NCBI GenBank assembly: GCA_028288705.1
Contig: JAQBNH010000006.1
Span: forward strand, 186,001 to 250,000
Direction of reading: 5' to 3'
Origin: Ferruginibacter sp.
GTDB taxonomy: Bacteria; Bacteroidota; Bacteroidia; Chitinophagales; Chitinophagaceae
Length of the DNA: 64,000 bases
Within the stretch, counting starts at the first letter, position 1. Each line of letters opens with the position of its first letter. The notes under the pieces were generated by a model. The model did no database searches. It worked only from the letters and a program-made list of their open reading frames with translations, and was not told where the DNA came from. Position numbers and translations under genes: made by a program. Positions 46,020-55,025 of this stretch are shown piece by piece.

Positions 46020-49000
46020 ATGTCATCCAGATATCAAGAGTATCAGCAACTTAGCCTGCCCACCATCAGTAAAGAGATCCTGGCGAAATGGGAAACGTCC
46101 GAAGCATTTGAAAAAAGTATATCGCTCAGGGAAGGTCAGCCGCCATTCGTTTTTTTTGAAGGTCCGCCCAGCGCCAATGGTATGCCCGGCATTCACCACG
46201 TCATTTCCCGCACTTTAAAGGATCTTGTTTGCAGGTATAAAACGATGCAGGGTTTCCAGGTGAAACGAAAGGGGGGCTGGGATACACACGGTCTCCCAGT
46301 GGAATTAGGTGTTGAGAAATTATTGGGCATTACCAAAGAAGATATCGGCAAAACGATTTCGGTAGAAGAATATAATGCAAAATGCCGCGAGGTAGTAATG
46401 CAATACAAAGACAAGTGGGACGACATCACTAAAATGATGGGTTACTGGGTGGATCTTGAAAAACCCTATGTCACTTTTGAGAACAATTATATAGAAACAC
46501 TCTGGTGGTGTTTAAGCGAGTTATATAAAAAAGGATATCTCTACGAAAGTGTGAGCATTCAACCTTATTCCCCGGCTGCAGGAACCGGCTTAAGTTCGCA
46601 TGAATTAAATCAGCCCGGCACCTACAAAGATGTAAAAGATACCAGTGCGGTGGTGATGTTTAAAGCGACAGACAGCAGTTTATTCCCGGTAACCAACGAA
46701 GAAGTTTTCTTTATGGCCTGGACGACCACGCCCTGGACGTTGCCATCCAATTTAGGCTTAACGGTTGGCCCGAATATCGATTACGTACTGGTGAAAACAT
46801 TTAACCCATACACTTTTCAGCCCAATCATGTTGTACTGGCTAAAAACCTGGTAAGCAAATATTTTAAAGCAGATGCAGCAGCCTTATCTTTTGAAGATTA
46901 CAAAGAAGGCGATAAATTAATTCCGTGGACGATACTTGCCGAATACAAAGGAAAAGATTTTGAAGGCATGACCTACGAGCAACTGCTGCCCTCAGAGATC
47001 AATACACTGGAAAAGATCCGCGAGATTACACCGGGTGCGGAACCATTTAAAATTATCACGGGCGATTTCGTTACTACGGAAGACGGTACCGGTATCGTTC
47101 ATACGGCGCCTGCATTTGGTGCAGATGATTATAAGGTGGGAAAGAAAAATAACCTCGGTATTTTAACGCTGGTAGATAAGGAAGGAAAGTTCGTGGATGG
47201 CATGGGAGAATTCAGTGGCCGCTTTGTAAAGGATTATAAAGATGCCCTGGATTATGTGGACGTGAATGTAGACATCAGTGTAAAACTGAAAAAGGAAAAC
47301 CGCGCGTTCAAGGTGGAGAAATACGAACATAATTATCCGCATTGCTGGCGCACTGATAAGCCGATCATTTATTACCCGCTTGATGCCTGGTTCATCAAAA
47401 CCACCGCGGTAAAAGACCGGATGGTAGAACTGAATAAAACGATCAACTGGAAACCTGCCAGCACCGGCACCGGTCGTTTTGGTAACTGGCTGGAAAATAT
47501 GGTGGACTGGAATCTGAGTCGCAGCCGTTTTTGGGGTACCCCGTTACCGATCTGGAAAACAGCAGACGGCGAACAACAAAAATGTATCGGTTCCATTGAA
47601 GAATTAAATACAGAAATAAGGAAGGCGGCGGAAGTATTGGGCGGAGATACGAATACCCATTATCTACACGAAGGAATTTTAGACCTGCACAAGCCTTACG
47701 TGGATGATATTATTTTAGTGAGCGAAGACGGCTTGCCGATGAAACGCGTACCAGACCTGGTTGACGTGTGGTTTGACAGCGGCGCGATGCCATATGCACA
47801 ATGGCATTTCCCTTTTGAAAATAAAGAAACCTTTGAACAGAATTTCCCTGCTGACTTTATTGCAGAAGGCGTGGATCAGACGCGTGGCTGGTTTTACACC
47901 TTACATGCATTGGCGGTTTTGTTGTTTGACAGCGTTGCTTATAAAACGGTTGTGAGTAACGGGTTAGTGCTGGATAAATCCGGGAATAAAATGAGCAAAC
48001 GGCTCGGCAACGTTGTGGATCCGTTTGGAACGATCGATACCTACGGTGCAGATGCGACACGCTGGTATTTAATTACCAATGCATCCCCATGGGATAGTTT
48101 GAAATTTGACGAAGAAGGCATTAAAGAAGTGCAGCGGAAATTCTTCGGAACACTATATAATACTTACCAGTTCTTTGCCCTTTATGCTAACCTCGATGGA
48201 TTCTCGTTTAAAGAGAATTACCTGCCGCTGAATAAAAGGCCGGAACTGGATCAGTGGATCCTGTCTTTATTGAACAGTCTCGTGAAAAATGTCACAGAAA
48301 GCCTGGATGCTTACGAGCCAACGCAAGCCGGCCGCGCGATCGAAGATTTCGTGGATGCGCATCTGAGTAACTGGTTTGTAAGGCTGAGTCGCCGCCGGTT
48401 CTGGAAGGGTGAATATGAACATGATAAAATTTCTGCTTACCAAACGTTATACGAATGCCTGGAAACGATCACGAGACTGATCGCACCGATCGCGCCGTTC
48501 TTTGCAGACTGGATGTATAGCAACCTCAATTCGGTGACGGGCCGCATGGATTTCGAATCGGTTCATCATGCCTTCTTCCCGAAAGCTGACGAGGCAAGTA
48601 TCAATGTTTCCCTGGAAAAAAGGATGCAGCTGGCGCAGGATGCGTCTTCCCTGATTCTTTCATTGCGTAAAAAAGTAAATATCAAAGTAAGGCAGCCGTT
48701 GCAAAAAGTATTTATCCCGGCGCTGGATACTGATATGGCCAATAATATCAAACTGGCAGAAGAAATCATTAAAGCGGAAACCAATATCAAAGAAGTGGAG
48801 ATTTTAGATGCCAACAATGATTTCATCCGTAAGAAGGCAAAGGCTAATTTTAAAACGCTTGGTAAAAAACTGGGCGCTAGAATGAAATGGGCGGCTGGGG
48901 AAATAGAAAAATTTGATAACAAACAGATTGAAAAAGTTCAGGAAGGCAATTACACATTGAACCCTGATGAAGTGGCAAAAGGCGAAGAACCCGTCCTGAT

Positions 49001-49364
49001 CTCAGCAGAAGACCTGGAGATCATAACCGATGCGATACCCGGATATGAGATCGCGGGCAAAGGATCGCTGACCGTCGCCCTGGATATTACTATTTCGGAA
49101 AACCTGCAAAACGAAGGAAATGCCCGTGAATTTGTAAACAGGATCCAGAATATCAGGAAAGAATCTGGCTTTGAGCTTACCGACCGGATCCTCGTTACCG
49201 TTAAGCAAAATGCTGACCTGCAACCGTCATTAATTCAATTTAAAGATTATATTTGCCGCGAAATTTTGGCAGATACACTTGAATTTGTTCCGGAATTAAT
49301 CGACGGTACCCCAATTGAAGTGAATGATGCTTCCTTAACAGTGAATGTCTTTAAAAAAAGCTAG
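46020..49364 (+). CDS. ileS: Isoleucyl-tRNA synthetase, IleRS2-like signature
   Basis: This class I synthetase charges tRNA-Ile; the product is 1114 residues. The editing CP1 domain (about 190-410) and anticodon domain are present; the KMSKR signature begins near Lys657 in SGNKMSKRLGN. The usual HxGH motif is replaced by G57-I-H59-H60 in the PPSANGMPGIHHV stretch: positions 1 and 3 are swapped, the form described for type 2 (eukaryote-like) IleRS with very strong mupirocin resistance. KMSKR rather than KMSKS also fits type 2. ATG 46020 was chosen because upstream residues (from 45957) are not part of the family and overlap the minus-7 box. The next gene starts 4 nt after the stop. Confidence 0.96.
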   Translation: MSSRYQEYQQLSLPTISKEILAKWETSEAFEKSISLREGQPPFVFFEGPPSANGMPGIHHVISRTLKDLVCRYKTMQGFQVKRKGGWDTHGLPVELGVEKLLGITKEDIGKTISVEEYNAKCREVVMQYKDKWDDITKMMGYWVDLEKPYVTFENNYIETLWWCLSELYKKGYLYESVSIQPYSPAAGTGLSSHELNQPGTYKDVKDTSAVVMFKATDSSLFPVTNEEVFFMAWTTTPWTLPSNLGLTVGPNIDYVLVKTFNPYTFQPNHVVLAKNLVSKYFKADAAALSFEDYKEGDKLIPWTILAEYKGKDFEGMTYEQLLPSEINTLEKIREITPGAEPFKIITGDFVTTEDGTGIVHTAPAFGADDYKVGKKNNLGILTLVDKEGKFVDGMGEFSGRFVKDYKDALDYVDVNVDISVKLKKENRAFKVEKYEHNYPHCWRTDKPIIYYPLDAWFIKTTAVKDRMVELNKTINWKPASTGTGRFGNWLENMVDWNLSRSRFWGTPLPIWKTADGEQQKCIGSIEELNTEIRKAAEVLGGDTNTHYLHEGILDLHKPYVDDIILVSEDGLPMKRVPDLVDVWFDSGAMPYAQWHFPFENKETFEQNFPADFIAEGVDQTRGWFYTLHALAVLLFDSVAYKTVVSNGLVLDKSGNKMSKRLGNVVDPFGTIDTYGADATRWYLITNASPWDSLKFDEEGIKEVQRKFFGTLYNTYQFFALYANLDGFSFKENYLPLNKRPELDQWILSLLNSLVKNVTESLDAYEPTQAGRAIEDFVDAHLSNWFVRLSRRRFWKGEYEHDKISAYQTLYECLETITRLIAPIAPFFADWMYSNLNSVTGRMDFESVHHAFFPKADEASINVSLEKRMQLAQDASSLILSLRKKVNIKVRQPLQKVFIPALDTDMANNIKLAEEIIKAETNIKEVEILDANNDFIRKKAKANFKTLGKKLGARMKWAAGEIEKFDNKQIEKVQEGNYTLNPDEVAKGEEPVLISAEDLEIITDAIPGYEIAGKGSLTVALDITISENLQNEGNAREFVNRIQNIRKESGFELTDRILVTVKQNADLQPSLIQFKDYICREILADTLEFVPELIDGTPIEVNDASLTVNVFKKS

Positions 49365-49368
49365 TCGT

Positions 49369-50319
49369 ATGGCAACTAAGAAACCAGCAGCTAAACCAGC
49401 AGCGAAAAAGCCGGCTCCTAAAAAAGCAGTGGCTACCCCTATAAAAAAAGCCGCAGTTCCTGCGAAAAAACAGGCCAAACCCGTAGCAAAGCCTGCTGCA
49501 AAGCCTGTAGCTAAAAAAGCTGCCCCAAAGCCTGCTCCAAAAGCGGCGCCTAAAAAAGCAGTAGCTAAACCTGTTGCTAAACCAGCGGCTAAAAAAGTAG
49601 TTGCGCCCGTGAAAGCTAAAGCAGTTCCTGTAAAGTCTGTACCTGCCAAAACTGCTAAACCTGTTGTATCACCAGCGTCAAAGAAACCGGTAGCTGTTCA
49701 AAAACCGGCACAAAAACCTATGGCTAAAAAAGTAGAAGAGAAAAAACCCGTTGCAAAACCAGCTGCAAAACCTGCAGTTCCGGCTAAAGCAGCAGTGGCA
49801 GAGAAAGCCGTTCCAAAAAAAGAAGTGAAAGCAGTTGCTCCTAAACCTGTTGTGATCCCAAAGATCAACCATAAAACAGCACGTAAATATCAACCTGAAT
49901 TCACGAAATCAGTGTTAGACCAGGTGAAGAATGATCCGGGTGCACCAATTACGCGTTATAATGACGCAGACCTGGCCGAATTTAAAGAACTGATCCAGCG
50001 AAAAATGAATGCGGCGAAAAAAGAATTGAACTACCTGCAGGGACTCATCACACGTAAGGACGAAATGGGTGGCGACGAAAGCGACAATCGTTACATGACC
50101 ATGGAAGATGGCAGTCTGAGCATGGAAAGGGAACAATTGAGCCAGATGGCAAGCCGCCAGATCACCTTTATTGATCACCTGGACAAAGCCTTAATGCGTA
50201 TCGAAAACAAAACCTATGGCATTTGCCGCGTAACGGGCAAACTGATTGATAAAGCCAGGTTGCGTGCCGTACCACATGCCACTCTGAGCATCGAAGCGAA
50301 AATGGGTATCGTAAAATAA
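49369..50319 (+). CDS. DksA/TraR-like protein with Lys/Ala/Pro-rich N terminus
   Basis: The 316-residue product has two parts. Residues 1 to about 165 are almost only Lys, Ala, Pro and Val, with repeats of AKPVAKPAAKK type, as in histone H1-like nucleoid proteins. Residues about 175-316 form a DksA/TraR-like coiled coil (AEFKELIQRKMNAAKKELNYL) and a C-terminal finger region GICRVTGKLIDKARLRAVPHATLS. The C4 zinc finger keeps only the first Cys; the other three positions are Thr, Leu/Ser and Glu-like. DksA proteins bind RNA polymerase at its secondary channel. Start choice: ATG 49369, 4 nt after ileS; an in-frame ATG at 49345 overlaps ileS. A terminator follows. Confidence 0.82.
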   Translation: MATKKPAAKPAAKKPAPKKAVATPIKKAAVPAKKQAKPVAKPAAKPVAKKAAPKPAPKAAPKKAVAKPVAKPAAKKVVAPVKAKAVPVKSVPAKTAKPVVSPASKKPVAVQKPAQKPMAKKVEEKKPVAKPAAKPAVPAKAAVAEKAVPKKEVKAVAPKPVVIPKINHKTARKYQPEFTKSVLDQVKNDPGAPITRYNDADLAEFKELIQRKMNAAKKELNYLQGLITRKDEMGGDESDNRYMTMEDGSLSMEREQLSQMASRQITFIDHLDKALMRIENKTYGICRVTGKLIDKARLRAVPHATLSIEAKMGIVK

Positions 50320-50336
50320 TTAAACGAAGAAACAGG

Positions 50337-50365
50337 GAGAGCAGCGAAAGTTGCTCTCTTTTTTT
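50337..50365 (+). terminator. Terminator after the DksA-like gene
   Basis: GAGAGCA (50337-50343) pairs with TGCTCTC (50352-50358), with an 8-nt loop, followed by T7. Ends transcription of ileS and the DksA-like gene. Confidence 0.85.
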
Positions 50366-50450
50366 ATGCAACAGTTGTTGGTTGATCATCAAAGATAATC
50401 GGGCCGCAAAGCTGCAAATCCAGTAATTTTACAGCCATAAACAGAACTGT

Positions 50451-50819
50451 ATGTTAGAAGGCAAAAGACAAAAACAGGTGGCCGCTTCACTTGAAAAAGA
50501 CCTGAACGAAATATTTCAACGCCTCGGCTTGTCGATGATGGATGGCGGGATGATCTCGATCGCCAGCGTGAAGATTACGCCGGATCTCTTCGATGCACGT
50601 ATTTACCTTAGTTTTTTTAAAGTTGCCGATCCCATTACTGCATTAAAATCCATCGAAGAACGCGCCTGGGAAATCAAACGTGAACTCGCCACACGGGTGC
50701 GCCACCAGTTACGCAGTATGCCACAACTGAGTTTTTACATCGATGATACCCTTGAATATGTGGATAAGATCGAGCAATTATTCAAGGACATCAAGAAAGA
50801 CGAAGGCAAAAAGGATTAG
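50451..50819 (+). CDS. rbfA: Ribosome-binding factor A
   Basis: RbfA binds the 30S subunit and aids late 16S rRNA maturation. The 122-residue product has the KH-like fold pattern RQKQVAASLEKDLNEIFQ, then ISIASVKITPDLFDARIYLSFF and RHQLRSMPQLSFYIDDTLEYVDKIEQLF. The permease gene follows in the same direction with 33 nt between stop and start. Confidence 0.94.
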   Translation: MLEGKRQKQVAASLEKDLNEIFQRLGLSMMDGGMISIASVKITPDLFDARIYLSFFKVADPITALKSIEERAWEIKRELATRVRHQLRSMPQLSFYIDDTLEYVDKIEQLFKDIKKDEGKKD

Positions 50820-50852
50820 GCCTCCCCTCTTTTCAGCACCAAAATTTCAACC

Positions 50853-52073
50853 TTGTATTTAGCCTTTGCCTGGAGATATTTTAAAGCAAAAAAATCTGCC
50901 AATGCGATCAATATCATTGCCTGGGTAACCACGGCCGTGATCGCGTTTGCCACCTGTTGCCAGGTGCTGGTGTTAAGTGTTTTTAATGGCTTCGAAGACC
51001 TGGTGAAATCTCTGTACTCCTCCTTCTATGCCGATTTAAAGATCGTGCCTTCGGCAGGCAAAACTTTCCATCTTACCACTGCACAACTAAATAAGATCAC
51101 CCAGCAGCCCTATGTACTGGCGGTATCCATGATCGCGGAAGACAAAGCGCTTTTAAAAAACGGGGAAACGCAAACGGTTGTCAGGCTGAAAGGCGTAGAC
51201 GAAAACTTTGCTAAAGTGAGTGGCGTGCCGGGCAAAATTTCCAACGGCGAATTCGATGTGGGCAATACGGAAGAACCCGGACTGATCGTGGGCAGTGGAA
51301 TTCAGAATGCAGCAGCCATCAATCTTAACCCCGCATTTGCTTCAGAAAACTTAACCGTCATCCTTCCTAAAAAGGGAGCAGCTTCCAATGATCCGTTGTC
51401 TTCTATCAGTGAAGGCAATGCGAAAGCGAGCGGCGTGTTTTCCATCCAGCAGGATTTTGATAATAATTACGCGATCACTAATATCGGGTTCATTAAACAA
51501 CAGATGGGTTTTACTGAGGACGAATTTTCTGCCGCAGAAATAAAATTGAAACCGGGAACGGATATAGAAAAAGCAAAAACGCAATTACAAACGATCCTGG
51601 ACAAACCCCTTCTGGTACAAAGCCGGTATGAACAAAATAGTAACTTATATGCAACGATGCGTCTGGAAAAATGGGCGATCTACGCCGTACTCACGCTCAT
51701 CCTGGTGATTGCGGCTTTTAATATGGTGAGCGCGCTAACCATGCTGGTGCTGGAGAAACAAAAAGATATCAGCATCCTGCAGAGTATGGGCAGCGATTCA
51801 ATGATGATCCGGAAGATATTTCTAAGTGAAGGATTGTTACTGGGGCTGATCGGCGCCGTGGCAGGTATCTTTTTGGCAGTCCTGATCTGCTTTTTACAAA
51901 TTAAATTTAAATTGATCAAACTGCAGGGCGGTTCCTTCCTGATCGATTACTTCCCGGTAAAACTCATTCCCGGAGATTTCCTCCTTGTTGCCGGAACAGC
52001 CACTGCCATCGCCTTCCTGGCTTCCTGGTTTCCGGCGTATAAAGCTTCGCGTCAACCGATCGAACTGAGATAA
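50853..52073 (+). CDS. LolE/FtsX-type ABC transporter permease
   Basis: This 406-residue inner-membrane permease of the lipoprotein-release (LolC/E) type has a first helix in KKSANAINIIAWVTTAVIAFATCCQVLVLSVFNGFE near the N terminus and a large periplasmic domain at about 45-270. Three C-terminal helices (about 272-300, 320-350, 370-395) are of the MacB/FtsX kind, with VSALTMLVLEKQKDISILQSMG. No ATPase gene is beside it. The start is a TTG at 50853, the only sensible start after the rbfA stop in this frame (an ATT at 50844 is less likely). Transport of lipoproteins is inferred from family. Confidence 0.87.
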   Translation: MYLAFAWRYFKAKKSANAINIIAWVTTAVIAFATCCQVLVLSVFNGFEDLVKSLYSSFYADLKIVPSAGKTFHLTTAQLNKITQQPYVLAVSMIAEDKALLKNGETQTVVRLKGVDENFAKVSGVPGKISNGEFDVGNTEEPGLIVGSGIQNAAAINLNPAFASENLTVILPKKGAASNDPLSSISEGNAKASGVFSIQQDFDNNYAITNIGFIKQQMGFTEDEFSAAEIKLKPGTDIEKAKTQLQTILDKPLLVQSRYEQNSNLYATMRLEKWAIYAVLTLILVIAAFNMVSALTMLVLEKQKDISILQSMGSDSMMIRKIFLSEGLLLGLIGAVAGIFLAVLICFLQIKFKLIKLQGGSFLIDYFPVKLIPGDFLLVAGTATAIAFLASWFPAYKASRQPIELR

Positions 52074-52098
52074 AAAAAAGCGATCCGGGGATCGCTTT
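52072..52098 (-). terminator. Terminator for the transketolase gene, probably bidirectional
   Basis: AAAGCGATC and GATCGCTTT pair around a short loop (52077-52098), with a T8 tract downstream on the minus strand. On the plus strand only TTTAAT follows, so it serves mainly the minus-strand gene. Confidence 0.8.
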
Positions 52099-52118
52099 AA
52101 TATGATTTAACTGTTGCA

Positions 52119-52952
52119 TTAATAATCTCCCAGTGTTTCCGGTAACTGCTCCAGGGCTTTGCGCAGTTGTTCATCATTGGGTGCGATTCCATGCCATTCG
52201 TGGGTGCCTTCCATGAAATCCACGCCTTTACCCATCACGGTTGTCATCAGGATTAATACTGGTTTGCCTTTTCCAAGCCTTGTTTTGGCCTCATTGAGTT
52301 TCGCCACCACATCGGCAACATCATTGCCGTTCATTTCCATCACATCCCAGCCAAACGCTTCAAACTTTGCGTGAAGGCTGCCGAGATTCATCACCTTATT
52401 AGTCGTTCCGTCTATTTGCTGGCCGTTCATATCTATGGTAGAAATCAGGTTATCTACGCCTTTTGCAGCGGCAAACATGATCGCCTCCCAGTTTTGGCCT
52501 TCATCCAGTTCTCCGTCTCCATGTAATGAAAAAACAGTATTTGTATCCTTGTTCAGTTTTTTTGTGAGTGCGGCACCGATGGCAACGCTCATGCCCTGGC
52601 CCAGGGAACCGCTGGCTACACGGATACCCGGCAAATGTTCGTGCGTGGTAGGATGACCTTGCAGGCGGCTATTGATCTTACGGAAACTTGCTAATTCGGC
52701 TATGGGGAAATACCCGCTTCTGGCCAGCGCGCTGTAGAAAACCGGGGAAATATGTCCATTACTTAGAAAAAACAAATCTTCATCCCGGCCATCCATCTTG
52801 AAATCCGGGTTATGTTTCATCACTTCAAAATAAAGTGCCGTAAAAAATTCGGTACAGCCCAATGAGCCACCCGGATGGCCACTTTGTACACCATGAACCA
52901 TTCTTACGATATCCCTTCTTATCTGAGAGGCAATGTCAACCAGCTTTTCCAT
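52119..52952 (-). CDS. Transketolase N-terminal subunit
   Basis: This 277-residue protein is the N-terminal (thiamine diphosphate PP domain) half of a split transketolase, which shuttles two-carbon units between sugar phosphates in the pentose phosphate and Calvin-type pathways. Motifs are HGVQSGHPGGSLG, FLSNGHISP, HLPGIRVASGSLGQG and the cofactor/Mg-binding GDGELDEGQNWEA. It ends where the N-terminal half normally ends. The C-terminal half (Pyr plus C-terminal domains) is not next to it or anywhere in the window. ATG 52952 starts the family N terminus MEKLVDIASQIRRD. It has its own promoter and terminator. Confidence 0.92.
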   Translation of the reverse strand: MEKLVDIASQIRRDIVRMVHGVQSGHPGGSLGCTEFFTALYFEVMKHNPDFKMDGRDEDLFFLSNGHISPVFYSALARSGYFPIAELASFRKINSRLQGHPTTHEHLPGIRVASGSLGQGMSVAIGAALTKKLNKDTNTVFSLHGDGELDEGQNWEAIMFAAAKGVDNLISTIDMNGQQIDGTTNKVMNLGSLHAKFEAFGWDVMEMNGNDVADVVAKLNEAKTRLGKGKPVLILMTTVMGKGVDFMEGTHEWHGIAPNDEQLRKALEQLPETLGDY

Positions 52953-52985
52953 GTAATTTTTTTTACAATTATAATTTCGGAATTG

Positions 52986-53017
52986 CAAACCTAAGGCTAA
53001 AAGACTTCAGCCGCAAA
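52986..53017 (-). promoter_or_regulatory. Promoter of the transketolase N-half gene
   Basis: On the minus strand TTTG (53014-53017) is followed after 20 nt by TAGGTTTG (52986-52993), a full match to TTTG-N17..20-TAnnTTTG, 33 nt before the start codon. Confidence 0.7.
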
Positions 53018-53162
53018 AGAAAAAAACAGGGAATAGTAAAAGATTATAATAAGTTAATAAAACAATCGTTATTAACATCACAGCGGTTCCGATCTTTGGA
53101 TTGATGTTTGTAGAAAAACCAATTTAATAACCGGAAAAGTTCTTTCTACAGAACATATTTAA

Positions 53163-53170
53163 TACTTTTG
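53163..53170 (+). promoter_or_regulatory. Candidate minus-7 box upstream of the WecA/MraY-like gene
   Basis: TACTTTTG is a full TAnnTTTG match, 29 nt before the ATG at 53200. Confidence 0.45.
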
Positions 53171-53199
53171 TAAACACCTGGTTTAAAATAAACCTTTTC

Positions 53200-54324
53200 A
53201 TGGATAACATTTTACTCAGTGCGGCCCTGGCGTTTCTCATCACCTTCTTTTCCATTCCTGTAATCATCCAGGTTGCGAAAGCAAAAAAGTTGTTTGATGA
53301 ACCCGATGAGCGCAAAGTACACAAAACAGTTATCCCTACGCTAGGTGGTCTGGGCATTTTCTCTGGTTTCATTATTGCCTGCCTGATGGGTGTTCCCGCA
53401 GGTTTAAACCCTGAATTTCAATATTTTGTCGCGGCGGCTTTAGTTATTTTCTTCCTTGGATTAAGGGATGACATAATGATCTTGTCGGCCAGCAAGAAAT
53501 TTGTCGGCCAAATCGTAGCTGCAGGCATCCTGATAAAATTTGGCGGTGTTTCTATCAATAATATGCATGGGTTTTTAGGAATTAATGAAATTCCTTACTA
53601 CGCCAGCGTGATATTGTCGTTTTTTACTATCATCGTTATTACGAATTCGTTTAACCTGATCGACGGGGTGGACGGCCTGGCCGGAAGTCTTGGGTTCATT
53701 ACTACATTAATATTTGGTTGTTATTTCTTATATGTTGGACAGATCATGTATGGCGTTCTTGCGTTTTCACTGGCTGGTAGTACGGTTGCGTTTCTCATCT
53801 ACAACTTTTCACCGGCAAAGATCTTTATGGGCGACACCGGTTCACTGATGCTGGGCCTGATCAATTCTATCCTCGTTATTAAGTTTATCGCCATCGCAGG
53901 CTCTACCACAACAAGTTTCCCCATCGCATCATCACCCGCTATTGGTTTCGCTATTTTAATCATTCCTCTTTTTGATACGCTCCGTGTATTTGGCCTTCGC
54001 ATTTTAGACCGCCGTTCACCATTCAGCCCGGATCGTACCCATATTCATCATTTTTTGCTTGATCTTGGATTTTCTCACAGGAAGATCGCCATCTCCTGCG
54101 TGGCAGCTACCATCGGTTTTGTAATGATCGCTTTTGCCATGCGCAACTTCGACACAACCATTATCATTGGCGTTCAACTCTCGATTGCATTAACATTGAT
54201 CGGTATCATCTACTACATCCGCCAACGAGGCCGCGTAACTTACGTCAGCAGTTCGCCTGAAGCGGAAATCATCAAATCTCATAAGATCCTCAGCCTGGTT
54301 TCTGAACCGGTAGAAATGGATTAA
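53200..54324 (+). CDS. WecA/MraY-family glycosyl-1-phosphate transferase
   Basis: This 374-residue multi-pass membrane enzyme of the undecaprenyl-phosphate glycosyl-1-phosphate transferase family links a sugar-1-phosphate to the lipid carrier, the first step of an O-antigen, capsule or teichoic-type polymer. About ten hydrophobic helices are visible. Motifs: GLRDDIMIL, NLIDGVDGLAG, FMGDTGSLMLG and the cytosolic RTHIHHFLLDLGFSHRK (HxHH), which is diagnostic of WecA-like (polymer) enzymes more than MraY. The exact donor sugar is unknown. It has its own minus-7 box; frr follows in the same direction. Confidence 0.88.
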   Translation: MDNILLSAALAFLITFFSIPVIIQVAKAKKLFDEPDERKVHKTVIPTLGGLGIFSGFIIACLMGVPAGLNPEFQYFVAAALVIFFLGLRDDIMILSASKKFVGQIVAAGILIKFGGVSINNMHGFLGINEIPYYASVILSFFTIIVITNSFNLIDGVDGLAGSLGFITTLIFGCYFLYVGQIMYGVLAFSLAGSTVAFLIYNFSPAKIFMGDTGSLMLGLINSILVIKFIAIAGSTTTSFPIASSPAIGFAILIIPLFDTLRVFGLRILDRRSPFSPDRTHIHHFLLDLGFSHRKIAISCVAATIGFVMIAFAMRNFDTTIIIGVQLSIALTLIGIIYYIRQRGRVTYVSSSPEAEIIKSHKILSLVSEPVEMD

Positions 54325-54381
54325 GCCCCGCATTATCAAAGTTTAACTTATTTTCTGTAAGGGTATAAGCGCAGATTTATA

Positions 54382-54389
54382 TAGATTTG
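54382..54389 (+). promoter_or_regulatory. Candidate minus-7 box of frr
   Basis: TAGATTTG is a full TAnnTTTG match, 19 nt before the frr ATG at 54409. Confidence 0.45.
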
Positions 54390-54408
54390 CAGCCTATTAA
54401 TTTATACT

Positions 54409-54972
54409 ATGACAGAGGAATTGAATTTATTGATTGAAGATACAACGGCGTCTATGACCAAGGCGATCAACCACCTCGAAACTGAATTGGTGAAGATCCG
54501 CGCGGGCAAAGCGAATCCGAATATGCTTGATGGAATTAACGCAGATTATTATGGTAACCCAACGCCCATCAGCCAGGTAGCTAACATTACAGCGATGGAT
54601 GCCCGCACGATTTCTGTTCAGCCATGGGAAAAAAATATGCTTCAAACCATTGAAAGGGCCATTATCGCTGCCAACATTGGTATCAATCCTCAAAATGACG
54701 GAAATATTATCCGCCTTTTTCTCCCACCGCTTACGGAAGAACGTCGTAAAGAGTTGGTAAAACGCTGCAATACAGAAGGTGAGAATGCAAAGATCTCTAT
54801 CCGCAATATTCGCCGTGATGTGATTGAAAGCATTAAAAAATTACAAAAAGACGGCCTGAGCGAAGATGCCGCCAAAGACGGTGAACTGGAAGCTCAGGGC
54901 ATTACCGACAAATATATTTCCCTAATAGAGAAGCACCTGGCTGCGAAAGAAAAAGAGATCATGGTTGTGTAA
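54409..54972 (+). CDS. frr: Ribosome recycling factor
   Basis: RRF splits post-termination ribosomes together with EF-G. The 187-residue product has the normal length and family motifs: HLETELVKIRAGKANPNMLDGI, DARTISVQPWEKNML, PLTEERRKELVKRC and NIRRDVIESIKKLQKDGLSED. A good start is ATG 54409. Confidence 0.96.
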   Translation: MTEELNLLIEDTTASMTKAINHLETELVKIRAGKANPNMLDGINADYYGNPTPISQVANITAMDARTISVQPWEKNMLQTIERAIIAANIGINPQNDGNIIRLFLPPLTEERRKELVKRCNTEGENAKISIRNIRRDVIESIKKLQKDGLSEDAAKDGELEAQGITDKYISLIEKHLAAKEKEIMVV

Positions 54973-55025
54973 GTTGATGTGAAACTCCGCTTGCATTTAC
55001 CGGCCTGCATAAAATACGAAGTACA

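Noticed and set aside
49369-49860. Repeated Lys/Ala/Pro codons as a repeat array or CRISPR
   Set aside because: They are in-frame low-complexity codons within one gene, with no regular spacer structure.
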